From the NCBI RefSeq assembly GCF_014652535.1, contig NZ_BMYZ01000001.1:992001-1056000 (forward strand): a DNA stretch of 64,000 bases. Reading direction: 5' to 3'. The stretch is from Cellvibrio zantedeschiae (GTDB taxonomy: Bacteria; Pseudomonadota; Gammaproteobacteria; Pseudomonadales; Cellvibrionaceae). This document shows positions 48,775 through 58,322 of the stretch, piece by piece. Under the pieces are notes generated by a model. It saw only the letters and a list, made by a program, of their open reading frames with translations, was not told where the DNA came from and ran no database searches. Made by a program: the position numbers and the translations under genes. How positions within the stretch are numbered: the stretch's first letter is position 1; every line of letters begins with the position of its first letter.

Positions 48775-49884
48775 TTAGCTCGCCTGATTATTATTTGGAT
48801 TGGATTTTTCGAAGGCTTCATATGCTTCAACAATGCGCTGCACAATAGGGTGGCGCACCACATCTTTGGATGTGAAATGGGTAAAGCTGATGCCGGGAAT
48901 ATTATCCAAAACTTCAATAGCATGACGCAGGCCAGATGCTTGTCCGCGCGGTAAATCGATTTGGGTTGGGTCGCCAGTAATAATCGCTGTAGTACCAAAA
49001 CCGATGCGCGTTAAAAACATTTTCATTTGTTCGCGCGTAGTGTTCTGGCTTTCATCCAAAATCACAAAAGAATTATTGAGTGTGCGGCCACGCATAAACG
49101 CGAGTGGAGCAACTTCAATAACGCCGCGCTCCATTAATTTTCCAACCGTATCAAAGCCCAACATTTCGAATAGAGCGTCGTATAAGGGGCGTAAATAAGG
49201 GTCGACTTTCTGCGCGAGATCACCCGGCAAAAAACCTAACTTTTCACCGGCTTCTACTGCCGGGCGCACCAGCAAAATGCGTTCGATTTGGTCTTTCAAC
49301 AGTGCTTCAACCGCACAGGCAACCGCGAGGTAAGTTTTGCCAGTACCGGCCGGGCCAATACCGAAATTAATATCGTTACTTTGCACTGCGCGCACATAAT
49401 TCAGCTGATTGCCGCCACGCGGTTTAATCGTACATTTTTTAGTGCGGATCAGGGTTACGCCGTTAGATTCAGTTGCATCAAGCTCAAGTTCACGAGCGTT
49501 TTCAAACGGGGTGTTCAATTTTTCCATAAGGGCTTCAATACCGGAGGTTTGCAGGGCGAGATGAATTTCGTCGGGCGTTAATTCTGTAGATGCCGTTTCG
49601 GCATAGAGATGGCGTAAAAGTTCAGCCGCTGTGCTGGCAGGCGTGGAGGCGCCGAGCAGGACAAATTCGTTGCCGCGGTTACGGATTTCAATTCCAAAGT
49701 GCTTTTCAATCTGGTGCAGGTGTTGACCAAGAAGGCCACAGAGATTGGCAAGGCGACGGCTGTCATTAGGTTCCAGCGTTAACTGGACGGGTTTGGCAGT
49801 AGTCTCGTTAGGGCTACCCTGTCCAGAGCTGCTTATGGGGCTGTTCAAAGTGTTCGATAAACTCGTGTGGCTGGGATAAACCAA
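48775..49884 (-). CDS. ybeZ: PhoH-like protein YbeZ
   Basis: P-loop ATPase of the PhoH family, partner of YbeY in RNA metabolism. Walker [13 protein letters not shown] lies near residue 156, Walker B is VILDESQN near 252, and [18 protein letters not shown] near 180 is characteristic. A KH-like part is near 45-90 ([20 protein letters not shown]). The frame starts at TTG 49884; there is no ATG before the conserved region, so the true start is a non-ATG codon and uncertain. The first ~35 residues are Ser/Thr-rich and not conserved. Confidence 0.93.
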   Translation of the reverse strand: MVYPSHTSLSNTLNSPISSSGQGSPNETTAKPVQLTLEPNDSRRLANLCGLLGQHLHQIEKHFGIEIRNRGNEFVLLGASTPASTAAELLRHLYAETASTELTPDEIHLALQTSGIEALMEKLNTPFENARELELDATESNGVTLIRTKKCTIKPRGGNQLNYVRAVQSNDINFGIGPAGTGKTYLAVACAVEALLKDQIERILLVRPAVEAGEKLGFLPGDLAQKVDPYLRPLYDALFEMLGFDTVGKLMERGVIEVAPLAFMRGRTLNNSFVILDESQNTTREQMKMFLTRIGFGTTAIITGDPTQIDLPRGQASGLRHAIEVLDNIPGISFTHFTSKDVVRHPIVQRIVEAYEAFEKSNPNNNQAS

Positions 49885-49980
49885 GACTAAACCATAACGC
49901 CGAGCGGATAAAGCAAAAAAATGGTAATGCGAGCGTGAATGGCAGCTAAACAGGCGCTTGGCTGCCGACTTTTCATTTAT

Positions 49981-51357
49981 TTACTTAATCCAGTCCTCAT
50001 CCAACTCAGAGGCAATCAATACCCCGCGCAGGGAGTTAGTCAGCGCTTCTTCAATCACTATATCGGCAAACTTACCAATCAGGTCAGTGTTGTCGGCACG
50101 GAAGTTAACGACGCGATTATTTTCGGTACGCCCTGAAAGTTGGCCAGGATCTTTCTTCGAGTAGCCAGTTACCAGAATACGCTCGGTATTACCTACCATG
50201 CGGCGGCTAATAGCCATGGCCTGCTGAATCAAGCGATCTTGCAGGATCTTTAAACGCATTTTCTTGGTTTCTTCATCAGTGTCGTCGGGTAAATCCGCCG
50301 CTGGCGTGCCTGGGCGTGGGCTGTAGACGAAACTGTAGGATGTATCGAAATCCATCTCCTGGATCAACTTCATAGTTGCTTCAAAATCAGCCTCTGTTTC
50401 ACCAGGGAAGCCGATGATAAAGTCAGATGAGAAGCTGATGTTAGGACGGTTTTTCTTGATTTTGCGCAGCTTGGATTTGTATTCCAAGACTGTGTGGCCG
50501 CGTTTCATGGCCATCAAAATACGGTCAGATCCGCTTTGAACCGGCAGGTGAAGATGGCTTACAAGTTCGGGCACGTCGTTGTAAACATCAATCAAGGCAT
50601 CAGTAAACTCAACAGGATGCGAGGTAGTGAAGCGGATGCGGTCGATACCATCAATAGCGGCTACGCAGGTGATCAGTTCCGCCAAATCCATTACCGTACC
50701 ATCGCCATTATCACCGCGGAAGGCGTTTACGTTTTGGCCGAGCAGATTAACTTCGCGTACGCCTTGTTTGGCAAGGTGGGCGATTTCAGTGAGTACGTCA
50801 GCAACGGGGCGGCTAACTTCTTCGCCGCGTGTATAAGGCACAACGCAGAAAGTACAGTATTTGGAGCAGCCTTCCATAATCGACACGAAAGCGCTTACGC
50901 CATCTGCGTCAGGCTGCGGTAAGCGATCAAATTTTTCCACCTCAGGAAAGCTGATATCCACCACGACCGCACCGTTAGCACGTTTGGTTTCCATCATCTC
51001 TGGCAGGCGGTGCAAGGTTTGCGGGCCGAAAATTAAATCCACGTGCGGGGCGCGCTTGGCAATAGCTTCGCCTTCCTGACTTGCCACGCAGCCGCCAACG
51101 CCAATGACCAGTTCCGGATTTTTCTTCTTGAGCGTTTTCCAGCGGCCAAGCTCGTGGAACAAGCGCTCTTGCGCCTTTTCACGAATAGAACAGGTGTTGA
51201 TCAGGATTACGTCTGCATCTTCCGGATCTTCGGTGGCCACCATGTTGTGGGATTCGCCCAGCAAATCACGCATGCGCGACGAATCGTACTCGTTCATCTG
51301 GCAACCGTGAGTTTTGATATAAAGCTTTTTGGTGGGTTTTTCGATGGTGGTGGACAT
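49981..51357 (-). CDS. miaB: MiaB, tRNA methylthiotransferase
   Basis: Radical SAM enzyme with two [4Fe-4S] clusters that forms ms2i6A37 in tRNA. N-terminal cluster cysteines: [12 protein letters not shown] near residue 19, [12 protein letters not shown] near 55 and GGCVASQEG near 89. The radical SAM motif is [17 protein letters not shown] near 163, and a TRAM domain lies at the end ([10 protein letters not shown]). Length (458) is normal. It is the first gene of the ybeZ-ybeY-corC-lnt direction, with its own promoter candidate 40 bases upstream. Confidence 0.97.
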   Translation of the reverse strand: MSTTIEKPTKKLYIKTHGCQMNEYDSSRMRDLLGESHNMVATEDPEDADVILINTCSIREKAQERLFHELGRWKTLKKKNPELVIGVGGCVASQEGEAIAKRAPHVDLIFGPQTLHRLPEMMETKRANGAVVVDISFPEVEKFDRLPQPDADGVSAFVSIMEGCSKYCTFCVVPYTRGEEVSRPVADVLTEIAHLAKQGVREVNLLGQNVNAFRGDNGDGTVMDLAELITCVAAIDGIDRIRFTTSHPVEFTDALIDVYNDVPELVSHLHLPVQSGSDRILMAMKRGHTVLEYKSKLRKIKKNRPNISFSSDFIIGFPGETEADFEATMKLIQEMDFDTSYSFVYSPRPGTPAADLPDDTDEETKKMRLKILQDRLIQQAMAISRRMVGNTERILVTGYSKKDPGQLSGRTENNRVVNFRADNTDLIGKFADIVIEEALTNSLRGVLIASELDEDWIK

Positions 51358-51391
51358 GAAACGCGCCTGCTTAAAAACTATACAAAAAAGA

Positions 51392-51404
51392 GGCGCGCAT
51401 TATA
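51392..51404 (-). promoter_or_regulatory. miaB -10 box with GC-rich discriminator
   Basis: On the minus strand TATAAT (51404-51399) is followed directly by GCGCGCC (51398-51392), about 35 bases before the miaB start. The -35 is weak. The discriminator is identical to those before ttcA and suhB. Confidence 0.6.
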
Positions 51405-51442
51405 GGGCACTTGGCTCGGGAAGCCTATAGATTCAACTCGCT

Positions 51443-53161
51443 TTAATGATGTTCCACTTTGCCCATACGGGCCAGAACGTGGTTTGCCATTCCTTCTGCA
51501 AGTTGCTTTTCGCTGAGGAAGATTTTACCTATTTGCTCCTTCTCCCAGAGTTTCGCCTCTTCCTCGTTATGGGTGCGAATAATGGTTTCGATGTTGGGAT
51601 TAAGTTTGCGCGCAATTTCAATCATATTGCGCACGTGAAATGTATTTGACGTTGCCGCAACTAACAAGCTCGCGTGGGTGATGTGAGCCTGGATAAGCAC
51701 ATCGGCATCGGCGGCATCACCACAAACGGCAGGAATATTTTCGGCACGCAATCTTTCGACAATCTCCCGATTGGTCTCGACAACCACGAATGGAATCTTG
51801 CTCTCGGTGAGGGTTTGGGCAATTCGCTTGCCGACTCGTCCGTAACCGACCAGGACCACCTGACCTGAAAGATAGGATTCATGGGTGGTGTCGGGTAATA
51901 CCGCTAGTGGATCGGTGCGTGAGGCGAGTGTGCGAGCGAGTTCGGAATGTTTGCCAATCCATTTTTGCAGGGGGTTGATGGCACCGAAAAGTAGCGAGTT
52001 GAGTGCAATCGACGCCAGGGCTCCCGCCAAAATCAAGTTTTGGGTTTTGGTGTCCATCAAGCCCAAATCAATGCTCAGTCCCGCGAGAATAAAGGAGAAC
52101 TCACCAATTTGGGCAAGGCTGGCCCCCACCACCAGAGCGGTATTCAAGGGGTAGCGGAAGGCTAATACCAGGGCAACTGCTACGAGGGTTTTGCCGAACA
52201 TGATGATGCCGATAACCGCTAGTACCTTGAGCGGCTCCTCCACCAGAATATGCGGATCGAACAGCATGCCAACGGATACGAAAAACAATACGGCAAAGGC
52301 ATCGCGCAGGGGTAGGGAATCCTCGGCCGCTCGGTGGCTAAACTCGGATTCGCGCAACATCATGCCTGCGAAAAACGCACCCAGGGCGAAGGAAACGTCA
52401 AACAACATAGCCGAACCATAGGCAACGCCTACTGCGGTAGCTATAACGCACAGACTGAAGAGTTCGCGCGAACCTGTACCAGCCACTGCCCATAGTAATT
52501 TGGGTAGCAGCCGCTTGCCGACGATTAACATAAAGGCGATGAATGCTGCGACCTTACCGAAAGTAATCGCGAGGGTTACACCTAAACTGTGTTCGCTGGT
52601 GTGATGTAGGTCTGCGGCGCTCTGTCCCCCTAAAAGCCCGGCTAGAGGAGGCAAAAGTACTAGTACCAACACCATAACCAGATCTTCAACTACCAGCCAA
52701 CCCACGGCGATACGCCCGTTAATGCTGTCCAGAACACCGCGCGCTTCCAGGGCTTTCAGGAGCACCACGGTGCTGGCGACCGAAAGTGCCAGGCCGAAGA
52801 CCAGCGCTTCGCCAAAGGTTAAATCCCAGAAAATACCGGCAACAGCACCCATGAGGGTGGCTAACAAAATTTGTGCGAGTGCGCCAGGAATGGCGATGCG
52901 TTTTACAGACAGGAGATCGGCAACAGAAAAGTGAAGCCCCACGCCAAACATTAACAACATGACGCCAATTTCGGCTAACTGACTGGCGAGCCCGACATCC
53001 GCCACAAAACCGGGCGTCGTGGGAGCGGCGATTATGCCTGCGACTAAATAGCCCACCAAGGGGGGCATACGCAGGCGGGCTGCAAGAAAACCCAGGATCA
53101 TGGCCAAGCCCAGACCCGCGGCTATGGTAGTAATCAGACTGATGTTGTGCGGCATTTTCAA
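51443..53161 (-). CDS. Kef-type monovalent cation/proton antiporter with TrkA-N domain
   Basis: A CPA2-family inner-membrane protein of 572 residues. About 12 membrane segments cover ~5-385 (LGFLAARLRMPPLVGYLVAG, LALSVASTVVLLKALEARG, LLFGAIN). The cytosolic TrkA-N/RCK domain begins with QVVLVGYGRVGKRIAQTL near 428 (NAD-binding GxGxxG). It is close to KefB/KefC/YbaL proteins, which exchange K+ or Na+ for H+; YbaL-like is the best guess from domain order. No ancillary KefF/G subunit is adjacent. Confidence 0.87.
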   Translation of the reverse strand: MKMPHNISLITTIAAGLGLAMILGFLAARLRMPPLVGYLVAGIIAAPTTPGFVADVGLASQLAEIGVMLLMFGVGLHFSVADLLSVKRIAIPGALAQILLATLMGAVAGIFWDLTFGEALVFGLALSVASTVVLLKALEARGVLDSINGRIAVGWLVVEDLVMVLVLVLLPPLAGLLGGQSAADLHHTSEHSLGVTLAITFGKVAAFIAFMLIVGKRLLPKLLWAVAGTGSRELFSLCVIATAVGVAYGSAMLFDVSFALGAFFAGMMLRESEFSHRAAEDSLPLRDAFAVLFFVSVGMLFDPHILVEEPLKVLAVIGIIMFGKTLVAVALVLAFRYPLNTALVVGASLAQIGEFSFILAGLSIDLGLMDTKTQNLILAGALASIALNSLLFGAINPLQKWIGKHSELARTLASRTDPLAVLPDTTHESYLSGQVVLVGYGRVGKRIAQTLTESKIPFVVVETNREIVERLRAENIPAVCGDAADADVLIQAHITHASLLVAATSNTFHVRNMIEIARKLNPNIETIIRTHNEEEAKLWEKEQIGKIFLSEKQLAEGMANHVLARMGKVEHH

Positions 53162-53281
53162 CCCATTCTGTTCGCTGTAGTCAGCGCACTATAGGGGGCA
53201 AAAATGACGGGACGCAATCTTTTATATCACTAAAAACATTTTTTAACTTTTTATCGCCTGCTAAAAACTGGAACGATGCAG

Positions 53282-54145
53282 TCAGGTTTCGGCAGAAAAT
53301 TGCAGTTCTTTTGCCAGTTCGACCAGAAGATTCTGTCCGGTAAAGGGGCAAGTAAATTCCAACCGATAAGCCAATAATTGCAAACCGCATTTTGCTTTGG
53401 TGCCGTACAATTTATCGCCGATGATCGGGTGACCTATATTGGCCAAGTGGCGGCGGATTTGATGTTTGCGACCGGTTTCAATATGCACATCTAGCAATGT
53501 GCCCTTAGCGGTTAGGCCGATTTTTTTGATGTGGGTAATGGCGGATTTGCCGTCTAATTCATAGGTGAGTGTCATGCCTTGCGCAGGTAGTTCGCAGTCA
53601 TCCACCACCCAGGCTTGATAATATTTCTTGATGTCGCGGCCCTGAAAAAGCACCGATAATTTTCCAGCGCTTTGACTGTCGTGAGCGATAATCATAAGAC
53701 CGGCTGCATCTGCATCCAAACGATGCACTAAAAAACAATCGCGTTTGCTTTTGCCGATTTGATAATCGCCATTCACTTCAACCCAACGTAAAATGCTACA
53801 GTGATCGCCCCATTGGGACCCTTGTGCAAGCATACCTGCAGGTTTGTACCAGATGCTGTAATGTTTGGCATCGTGAATTAACGTGGCGTTTTCAGGTTTG
53901 CGCGCAAGCACTTGTTCGTCATAAAAGAATTGAATGACTGAACCTTTAAGCAACACTTTAGTGGCGCGGCGCAACCGCAAGGTTTTGCCTTTTAGCGTCC
54001 ACCAAACTGCGCCTTTATTCATTGCATCTTTAATGCGTTGCTTGGAAAGGCCAGTTCCCTCCGCTAATAAATCCAACGCAGTTTGCTCGGGTTTGGTTAC
54101 GGTGAATTCGTATTTTTGCGGTATTTCGAAGGCGCTGTCGGTCAT
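53282..54145 (-). CDS. RluA-family RNA pseudouridine synthase
   Basis: A 287-residue pseudouridine synthase. The first ~75 residues are S4-like (LSKQRIKDAMNKGAVWW). The catalytic HRLDADAAGLMIIAH is near residue 142, with the active aspartate in RLD, and the family signature ETGRKHQIRRHLANIGHPI is near 230, followed by GDKLYG. Members modify uridines of 23S rRNA or tRNA; the exact site cannot be told. It diverges from yaeQ. Confidence 0.9.
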   Translation of the reverse strand: MTDSAFEIPQKYEFTVTKPEQTALDLLAEGTGLSKQRIKDAMNKGAVWWTLKGKTLRLRRATKVLLKGSVIQFFYDEQVLARKPENATLIHDAKHYSIWYKPAGMLAQGSQWGDHCSILRWVEVNGDYQIGKSKRDCFLVHRLDADAAGLMIIAHDSQSAGKLSVLFQGRDIKKYYQAWVVDDCELPAQGMTLTYELDGKSAITHIKKIGLTAKGTLLDVHIETGRKHQIRRHLANIGHPIIGDKLYGTKAKCGLQLLAYRLEFTCPFTGQNLLVELAKELQFSAET

Positions 54146-54186
54146 TGAAAATATCAGTCAGTAATTAACATCAAGTGAGAAAAATT

Positions 54187-54726
54187 GTGGCAGAAAAGCC
54201 AACCATTCATAAGTTAAACCTTACCTTGTCCAATATGGATAGCAATGTCTATGGTGATTACAATCTAACCATCGCATTGCATCCGTCAGAAACCATTGAA
54301 CGTATGATGGTGCGTATTCTAGCCTTTTGTTATCGCGCTGCGGAAAATTTAACCTTTACTCGCGGTTTGTCCGCAACGGAAGAGCCTGAATTGTGGCTAA
54401 AACACGACAACGGCACCATTTTAGAGTGGATAGAAGTTGGGCAGCCAGCACCAGATCGGCTTAAAAAAGGCTGCAGCCAATCAGTTGCTGTTAAAGTTTT
54501 TAGTTATGGACGTGGCCTTGAAGTGTGGTGGAAAACTAACGCAGCGGCGATTAAGTCTTTACCCAAAGTTACCATTAATTATTTTGATGCCGACGAACTA
54601 CAAGCTCTATGTGCGCTCGCCGATAAAACCATGAGTTTGACGGTGACGATTACAGAAAATATCGCTTACGTTGCTAATGCCACCGATAATGTTGCCGTGA
54701 CCTTGCATGAGATGGATGCACTCTAA
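54187..54726 (+). CDS. yaeQ: YaeQ-family protein
   Basis: A ~179-residue protein of the YaeQ family, which has a PD-(D/E)XK nuclease-like fold but no proven activity. I favour GTG 54187 (AEKPTIHKLNLTLSNMD aligns with the usual N-terminus) over GTG 54175. Conserved parts: HPSETIERMMVRILAFCYRA near residue 37, EEPELWLKHDNGTILEWIEVG near 65 and KVFSYGRGLEVWW near 103. The stop overlaps the cnoX start by one base (TAATG), so the two are translationally coupled. Confidence 0.87.
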   Translation: MAEKPTIHKLNLTLSNMDSNVYGDYNLTIALHPSETIERMMVRILAFCYRAAENLTFTRGLSATEEPELWLKHDNGTILEWIEVGQPAPDRLKKGCSQSVAVKVFSYGRGLEVWWKTNAAAIKSLPKVTINYFDADELQALCALADKTMSLTVTITENIAYVANATDNVAVTLHEMDAL

Positions 54727-55574
54727 TGAACGTTGTTGAAATTAATTTGGAAAATGCCCAACAGTATTTGATTGAAGAATCATTTGCTCGTCCTGTGTTA
54801 ATTGATTTTTGGGCAGATTGGTGCGCACCTTGTAAAAGTTTAATGCCGATTTTGGAAAAGCTCGCTAATGAATATGCGGGTGCGTTTTTATTGGCAAAGG
54901 TAAATGCTGATGAAATGAATATGATTTCATCGCAATTTGGTGTGCGCAGTTTGCCAACGGTTATGTTGATGAAAGATGGCCAGCCCATTGATGGTTTTGC
55001 CGGCGCATTGCCCGAAAAGCAGGTGCGTGAGTTGCTTGAAAAACATTTGCCAAAGCCTTGGGAAAAGTTTGTCAATGAGGCGCAGGCGTTCATCATGAGC
55101 GGAGATTTTAATTCGGCTTTGCCGCTATTGCGCCAAGCATACGAAGACTCTCAACAAGACGCTGCGATAGCTTGTCTGCTAGCGCAATGCCATTTGGAAT
55201 TAAACCGTCTTGACAATGCAGAAGCGATTTTGGCTTCAGTAAAAATGGCGGATCAGGATGCACATTACGAACAATTAAAAGCGCAAATAGAATTAAAAAA
55301 GCAAGCTGCTAAAACACCTGAGCTGGTGGCGCTTGAGGCCGCTCATGCGAATGAGCCAAACAACTTACAGATTGCTTATGAATTAGCCATTCAATATCAC
55401 GCTGAAGCAACACATCGCCCGGCGCTGGAGTTATTGATAGAAATCCTGCGCAAAGAGCGGAATTTTGGCGAAGGTGCTGCGAAAAAGACATTTATGGATA
55501 TATTGGCGGCTTTAGGCAAGGGCGATCCGCTCGCCATTGAGTTTCAACGCAAATTATTTACGTTGCTTTACTAG
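54726..55574 (+). CDS. cnoX: CnoX (YbbN), thioredoxin-TPR chaperedoxin
   Basis: Thioredoxin domain (~1-108) fused to TPR repeats (~115-282). In E. coli CnoX is a holdase that protects proteins from bleach oxidation and delivers them to GroEL. Here the active site reads WADWCAPCKSL (CxxC), unlike E. coli CnoX, which lacks the first cysteine; disulfide reductase activity is therefore likely to remain. Helical repeats include ACLLAQCHLELNRLDNAEAIL. The start overlaps yaeQ by one base. Confidence 0.92.
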   Translation: MNVVEINLENAQQYLIEESFARPVLIDFWADWCAPCKSLMPILEKLANEYAGAFLLAKVNADEMNMISSQFGVRSLPTVMLMKDGQPIDGFAGALPEKQVRELLEKHLPKPWEKFVNEAQAFIMSGDFNSALPLLRQAYEDSQQDAAIACLLAQCHLELNRLDNAEAILASVKMADQDAHYEQLKAQIELKKQAAKTPELVALEAAHANEPNNLQIAYELAIQYHAEATHRPALELLIEILRKERNFGEGAAKKTFMDILAALGKGDPLAIEFQRKLFTLLY

Positions 55575-55718
55575 TTTTCGCAGGGCGATAAATAGTTAAG
55601 TGTATTAAACCTCGGTAAACTACCACTTTGTTGGATGCGCGATTGGTTTGGACCTATTCCGCTCCATTAGGGCCTGGATAAACTGCTTCCAGAGTCTCAT
55701 TAGTTTTTTGAGGGTTAA

Positions 55719-56675
55719 ATGAAGTTATTCTGCCAATTAATTGTGCTTTTGGCCTTAGGTTGCCTGCTGTCAGCATGCGACTCTCGCAAAAGTGCAGTTA
55801 ACTCCAGCGAGTTGCCCGCATTTGTTGCACAAAAAGGTAACGTATATACCATTACTCAGGGGCAAACTCGTCTTGATATCAACGCCGGCATTGGGGGACG
55901 AATCAGTTCCTTAAAAGTGGACGGTGTAGAGATGCTGCTAACTGCAGATAAAGCGGGCAACACCATTTGGGGCAGCACTTTTTGGTCTAGTCCACAAAGT
56001 GAATGGAGTTGGCCACCTATAGATGTGCTCGATGCCGCTCCTTATAGTCTCAGCGTAGTTGATGATCGCATTGTATTTACCAGCAAAACAGATCCTGGCA
56101 CGGGATACCAGTTTATTAAAAGCTACGGCATAAACGCTGAAAAAAAATGCATCAGTATTATCTATTCCATTTATAACAAATCCAATGTTGAAAAAAATGT
56201 GGCGGGTTGGGAAGTTACTCGTTTTCGTCCCACAGGCATGACTTTCTTTCCGCAAGGTAACACTGAAAGTAATAGTGGAATTTTTTATCCCCTGGTGGTT
56301 GAACATATGGGAGATATAACCTGGGCAAATTATCGCCCTGAACATATTTTGCAAAATCATCACAAACTGATGACAGATGGCAAAGAAGGTTGGGTTGCTT
56401 ATGCCAATGCAGGAAAAATTTTAGTTAAAGAATTTGCCGATGTTCCGGTTGAATTAATTGTGGCTGGTGAAGGCGAGATAGAATTGTTCGCCAACGTTGA
56501 AAAAACCTTTTGGGAAGTAGACCAGCAAGGTGTGATGACTAAATTAGCGCCCGGCGAACATTTGGATTGGGAAGTAAGATGGCATACACGCAGCTTGCCC
56601 GCATCTGTACCCGCAACATTAGGTAGCGAAGAATTGGTTAATTTTGTGCGTGGAGTTTTAAACGGCACGCATTAA
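55719..56675 (+). CDS. DUF4380-like lipoprotein
   Basis: A 318-residue lipoprotein: signal peptide with lipobox LLSAC (cysteine near residue 20), then a beta-rich domain of the galactose-mutarotase superfold (INAGIGGRISSLKVDGVEML, TFWSSPQSEWSWPP, GWEVTRFRPTGMTFFPQG). This matches the DUF4380 group as I know it, often found near carbohydrate genes; no catalytic role is established. ATG 55719 has GAGG upstream. Its neighbours are not carbohydrate genes. Confidence 0.72.
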   Translation: MKLFCQLIVLLALGCLLSACDSRKSAVNSSELPAFVAQKGNVYTITQGQTRLDINAGIGGRISSLKVDGVEMLLTADKAGNTIWGSTFWSSPQSEWSWPPIDVLDAAPYSLSVVDDRIVFTSKTDPGTGYQFIKSYGINAEKKCISIIYSIYNKSNVEKNVAGWEVTRFRPTGMTFFPQGNTESNSGIFYPLVVEHMGDITWANYRPEHILQNHHKLMTDGKEGWVAYANAGKILVKEFADVPVELIVAGEGEIELFANVEKTFWEVDQQGVMTKLAPGEHLDWEVRWHTRSLPASVPATLGSEELVNFVRGVLNGTH

Positions 56676-56706
56676 GCAAATAAAATCTAATCGATAGTAA
56701 TAAAAC

Positions 56707-56737
56707 AAAAAAGCCGTACTCAAGTACGGCTTTTTTG
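56707..56737. terminator. Bidirectional terminator between the lipoprotein and GTPase genes
   Basis: AAAAAAGCCGTACT and AGTACGGCTTTTTT form a near-perfect stem around CA, with A/T tracts on both sides, suiting the two convergent genes. Confidence 0.92.
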
Positions 56738-56795
56738 TTTGTAAATCTTCATTTGCATCTTCGAAATTTCTTGAATAGAAAATGAAGAGGTAGAG

Positions 56796-57734
56796 CTAGC
56801 GACGATTCTTGCGCGTTTTTAAGCGTCGAATGCGATCAGCTTCTTCTTTTTCTTTGGCCTTAATTTCGTCTGCAATTTTTGCGTCAATGACTTCTTGTGT
56901 TGTTATCTCCGGTGTTTCGAAGGTGATTCTACCCAACAAGCCGGTGCGTATTTCATTGATTAAGAGTGAAGATACTTTTTGGATATCCACACCGCCACCT
57001 TTACTGGTGCAGCCACGTTTAACACCAATGGCTTCGAGCAATTCAATATCGCTTTCCGGCAGCGATTCTAATTTGTAGCGCTCTTTTAATGATTCGGGGT
57101 AGGCCTTTAATAGATATTCGGCTGCGTAGAGTGCAATATCGGCATAATCAAAAACTGTATCTTTAATCGCTCCAGTAATTGCTAAACGATAGCCGCAGGA
57201 GGGCGGTGTTAATTTCGGCCACAAAAATCCGGGCGTATCGGTTAGCAAAAATCCATTGTCCAATTTAATTTTTTGTTGCGATTTGGTGATGCCCGCCTCA
57301 TTGCCGGTTTTTGCTACCACGCGACCAACCAGTGTATTGATCAGCGTGGATTTACCCACATTGGGAATTCCCATAATCATGGCGCGGGCAGGGTGGATAG
57401 AAGCATTTTTTTCTGGTGCGAGCGATTCGCACATTTGCAGCAGTTGACGAATTTGCTCGGGGTTTTGCTGGCTTACGGGCAGGGCTTTTACGCCCTGGGT
57501 TTTCTCTAATTCCGCAATCCACAGTTCGGTAATTGCAGGGTCGGCCAAATCAGCTTTGTTTAATAATTTAATGCACGGCGTTGTGCCGCGCAAAGCAGGC
57601 ACCAAAGGGTTTTCGCTGGAAAAGGGCACGCGTGCATCCAGCATTTCGATAATGACATCCACATGGGGCATAACTTCCGCAATTTCTTTGCGGGCTTTGT
57701 GCATGTGGCCTGGGAACCAATTGATGACTGACAT
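56796..57734 (-). CDS. YlqF/RbgA-type ribosome-assembly GTPase
   Basis: A circularly permuted GTPase of 312 residues: the specificity motif LLNKADLAD (near 58) precedes the P-loop [14 protein letters not shown] (near 126), and DTPGFLWP (near 173) follows. This order and the N-terminal NWFPGHMHKARKEI segment identify the YlqF/RbgA family, which promotes late 50S assembly in Bacillus. The C-terminal tail is basic (RIRRLKTRKNRR), suited to rRNA contact. In gammaproteobacteria the function is less studied. Confidence 0.9.
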   Translation of the reverse strand: MSVINWFPGHMHKARKEIAEVMPHVDVIIEMLDARVPFSSENPLVPALRGTTPCIKLLNKADLADPAITELWIAELEKTQGVKALPVSQQNPEQIRQLLQMCESLAPEKNASIHPARAMIMGIPNVGKSTLINTLVGRVVAKTGNEAGITKSQQKIKLDNGFLLTDTPGFLWPKLTPPSCGYRLAITGAIKDTVFDYADIALYAAEYLLKAYPESLKERYKLESLPESDIELLEAIGVKRGCTSKGGGVDIQKVSSLLINEIRTGLLGRITFETPEITTQEVIDAKIADEIKAKEKEEADRIRRLKTRKNRR

Positions 57735-57795
57735 AAATTCTCTGTGATAAATGTTTGTTGCTGCAGTAATTACTAAAATAACTTTCGAAGTTCAT

Positions 57796-57829
57796 CGTCA
57801 TCCCCGCTACGCGAGGATGACGACTCCCA
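57796..57829. repeat. REP-like hairpin, third copy
   Basis: CGTCATCC (57796-57803) and GGATGACG (57815-57822) pair, with an inner CGC/GCG pair, followed by ACTCCC as in the copy ending at 47296. It lies between the GTPase gene and the orphan gene at 57864. Confidence 0.75.
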
Positions 57830-57863
57830 TTTTTAATGCGGTGCAGTATGTTTAAGTAATAAA

Positions 57864-58187
57864 TTAAATCTGACTAACTTTTTCCGCTGGATCAAAGTGA
57901 TGCAAAATCAAATAACCTTGTGGCAGTGTTTCATCTTCATAAGCGGCAATGGAAATGGGTGAAATTGTTTTTGCATATTCAACGTGCGAATAAAGTGCTG
58001 CTTGTAAATCCTGCCAGAGCTTTTTTGGGAATTCGGTAAAAAAAGTGTAGGTTAGGTAAGTTTTGCCTTTCTCGCTAAACTCATCGATTTCAGGTGCGCG
58101 GCCTACCGCGCGCACCTGCGTTAAAAACGCGGTGCGATCAAAATCGGCTAAAAATTCTGGCTGGATTTGGATGCTGATGGATTGCAT
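57864..58187 (-). CDS. Hypothetical protein, 107 residues
   Basis: I do not recognise the family. From ATG 58187 (MQSISIQIQPEFLADFD) the product is small, soluble and alpha/beta, with no signal peptide. It has a helix FLTQVRAVGR, then strands around TYLTYTFFTEFP and a C-terminal GYLILHHFDP. The ferredoxin-like spacing of helices and strands suggests a small ligand-binding or dimeric fold; this is a guess. The frame continues to 58199, but ATG 58187 is the better start. Confidence 0.65.
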   Translation of the reverse strand: MQSISIQIQPEFLADFDRTAFLTQVRAVGRAPEIDEFSEKGKTYLTYTFFTEFPKKLWQDLQAALYSHVEYAKTISPISIAAYEDETLPQGYLILHHFDPAEKVSQI

Positions 58188-58322
58188 GATAAGACTCAAG
58201 CTAATCGCTCCGGGAGTGTTGGGAAAAGTAAAACCCGCCCGAGTCGATGTTGGAAAAAATAAATTTCGGCTATTCTAGCGCAACTCCTTTAGTTCTACTC
58301 GTTTCATTTCCTGGTTGATCCC

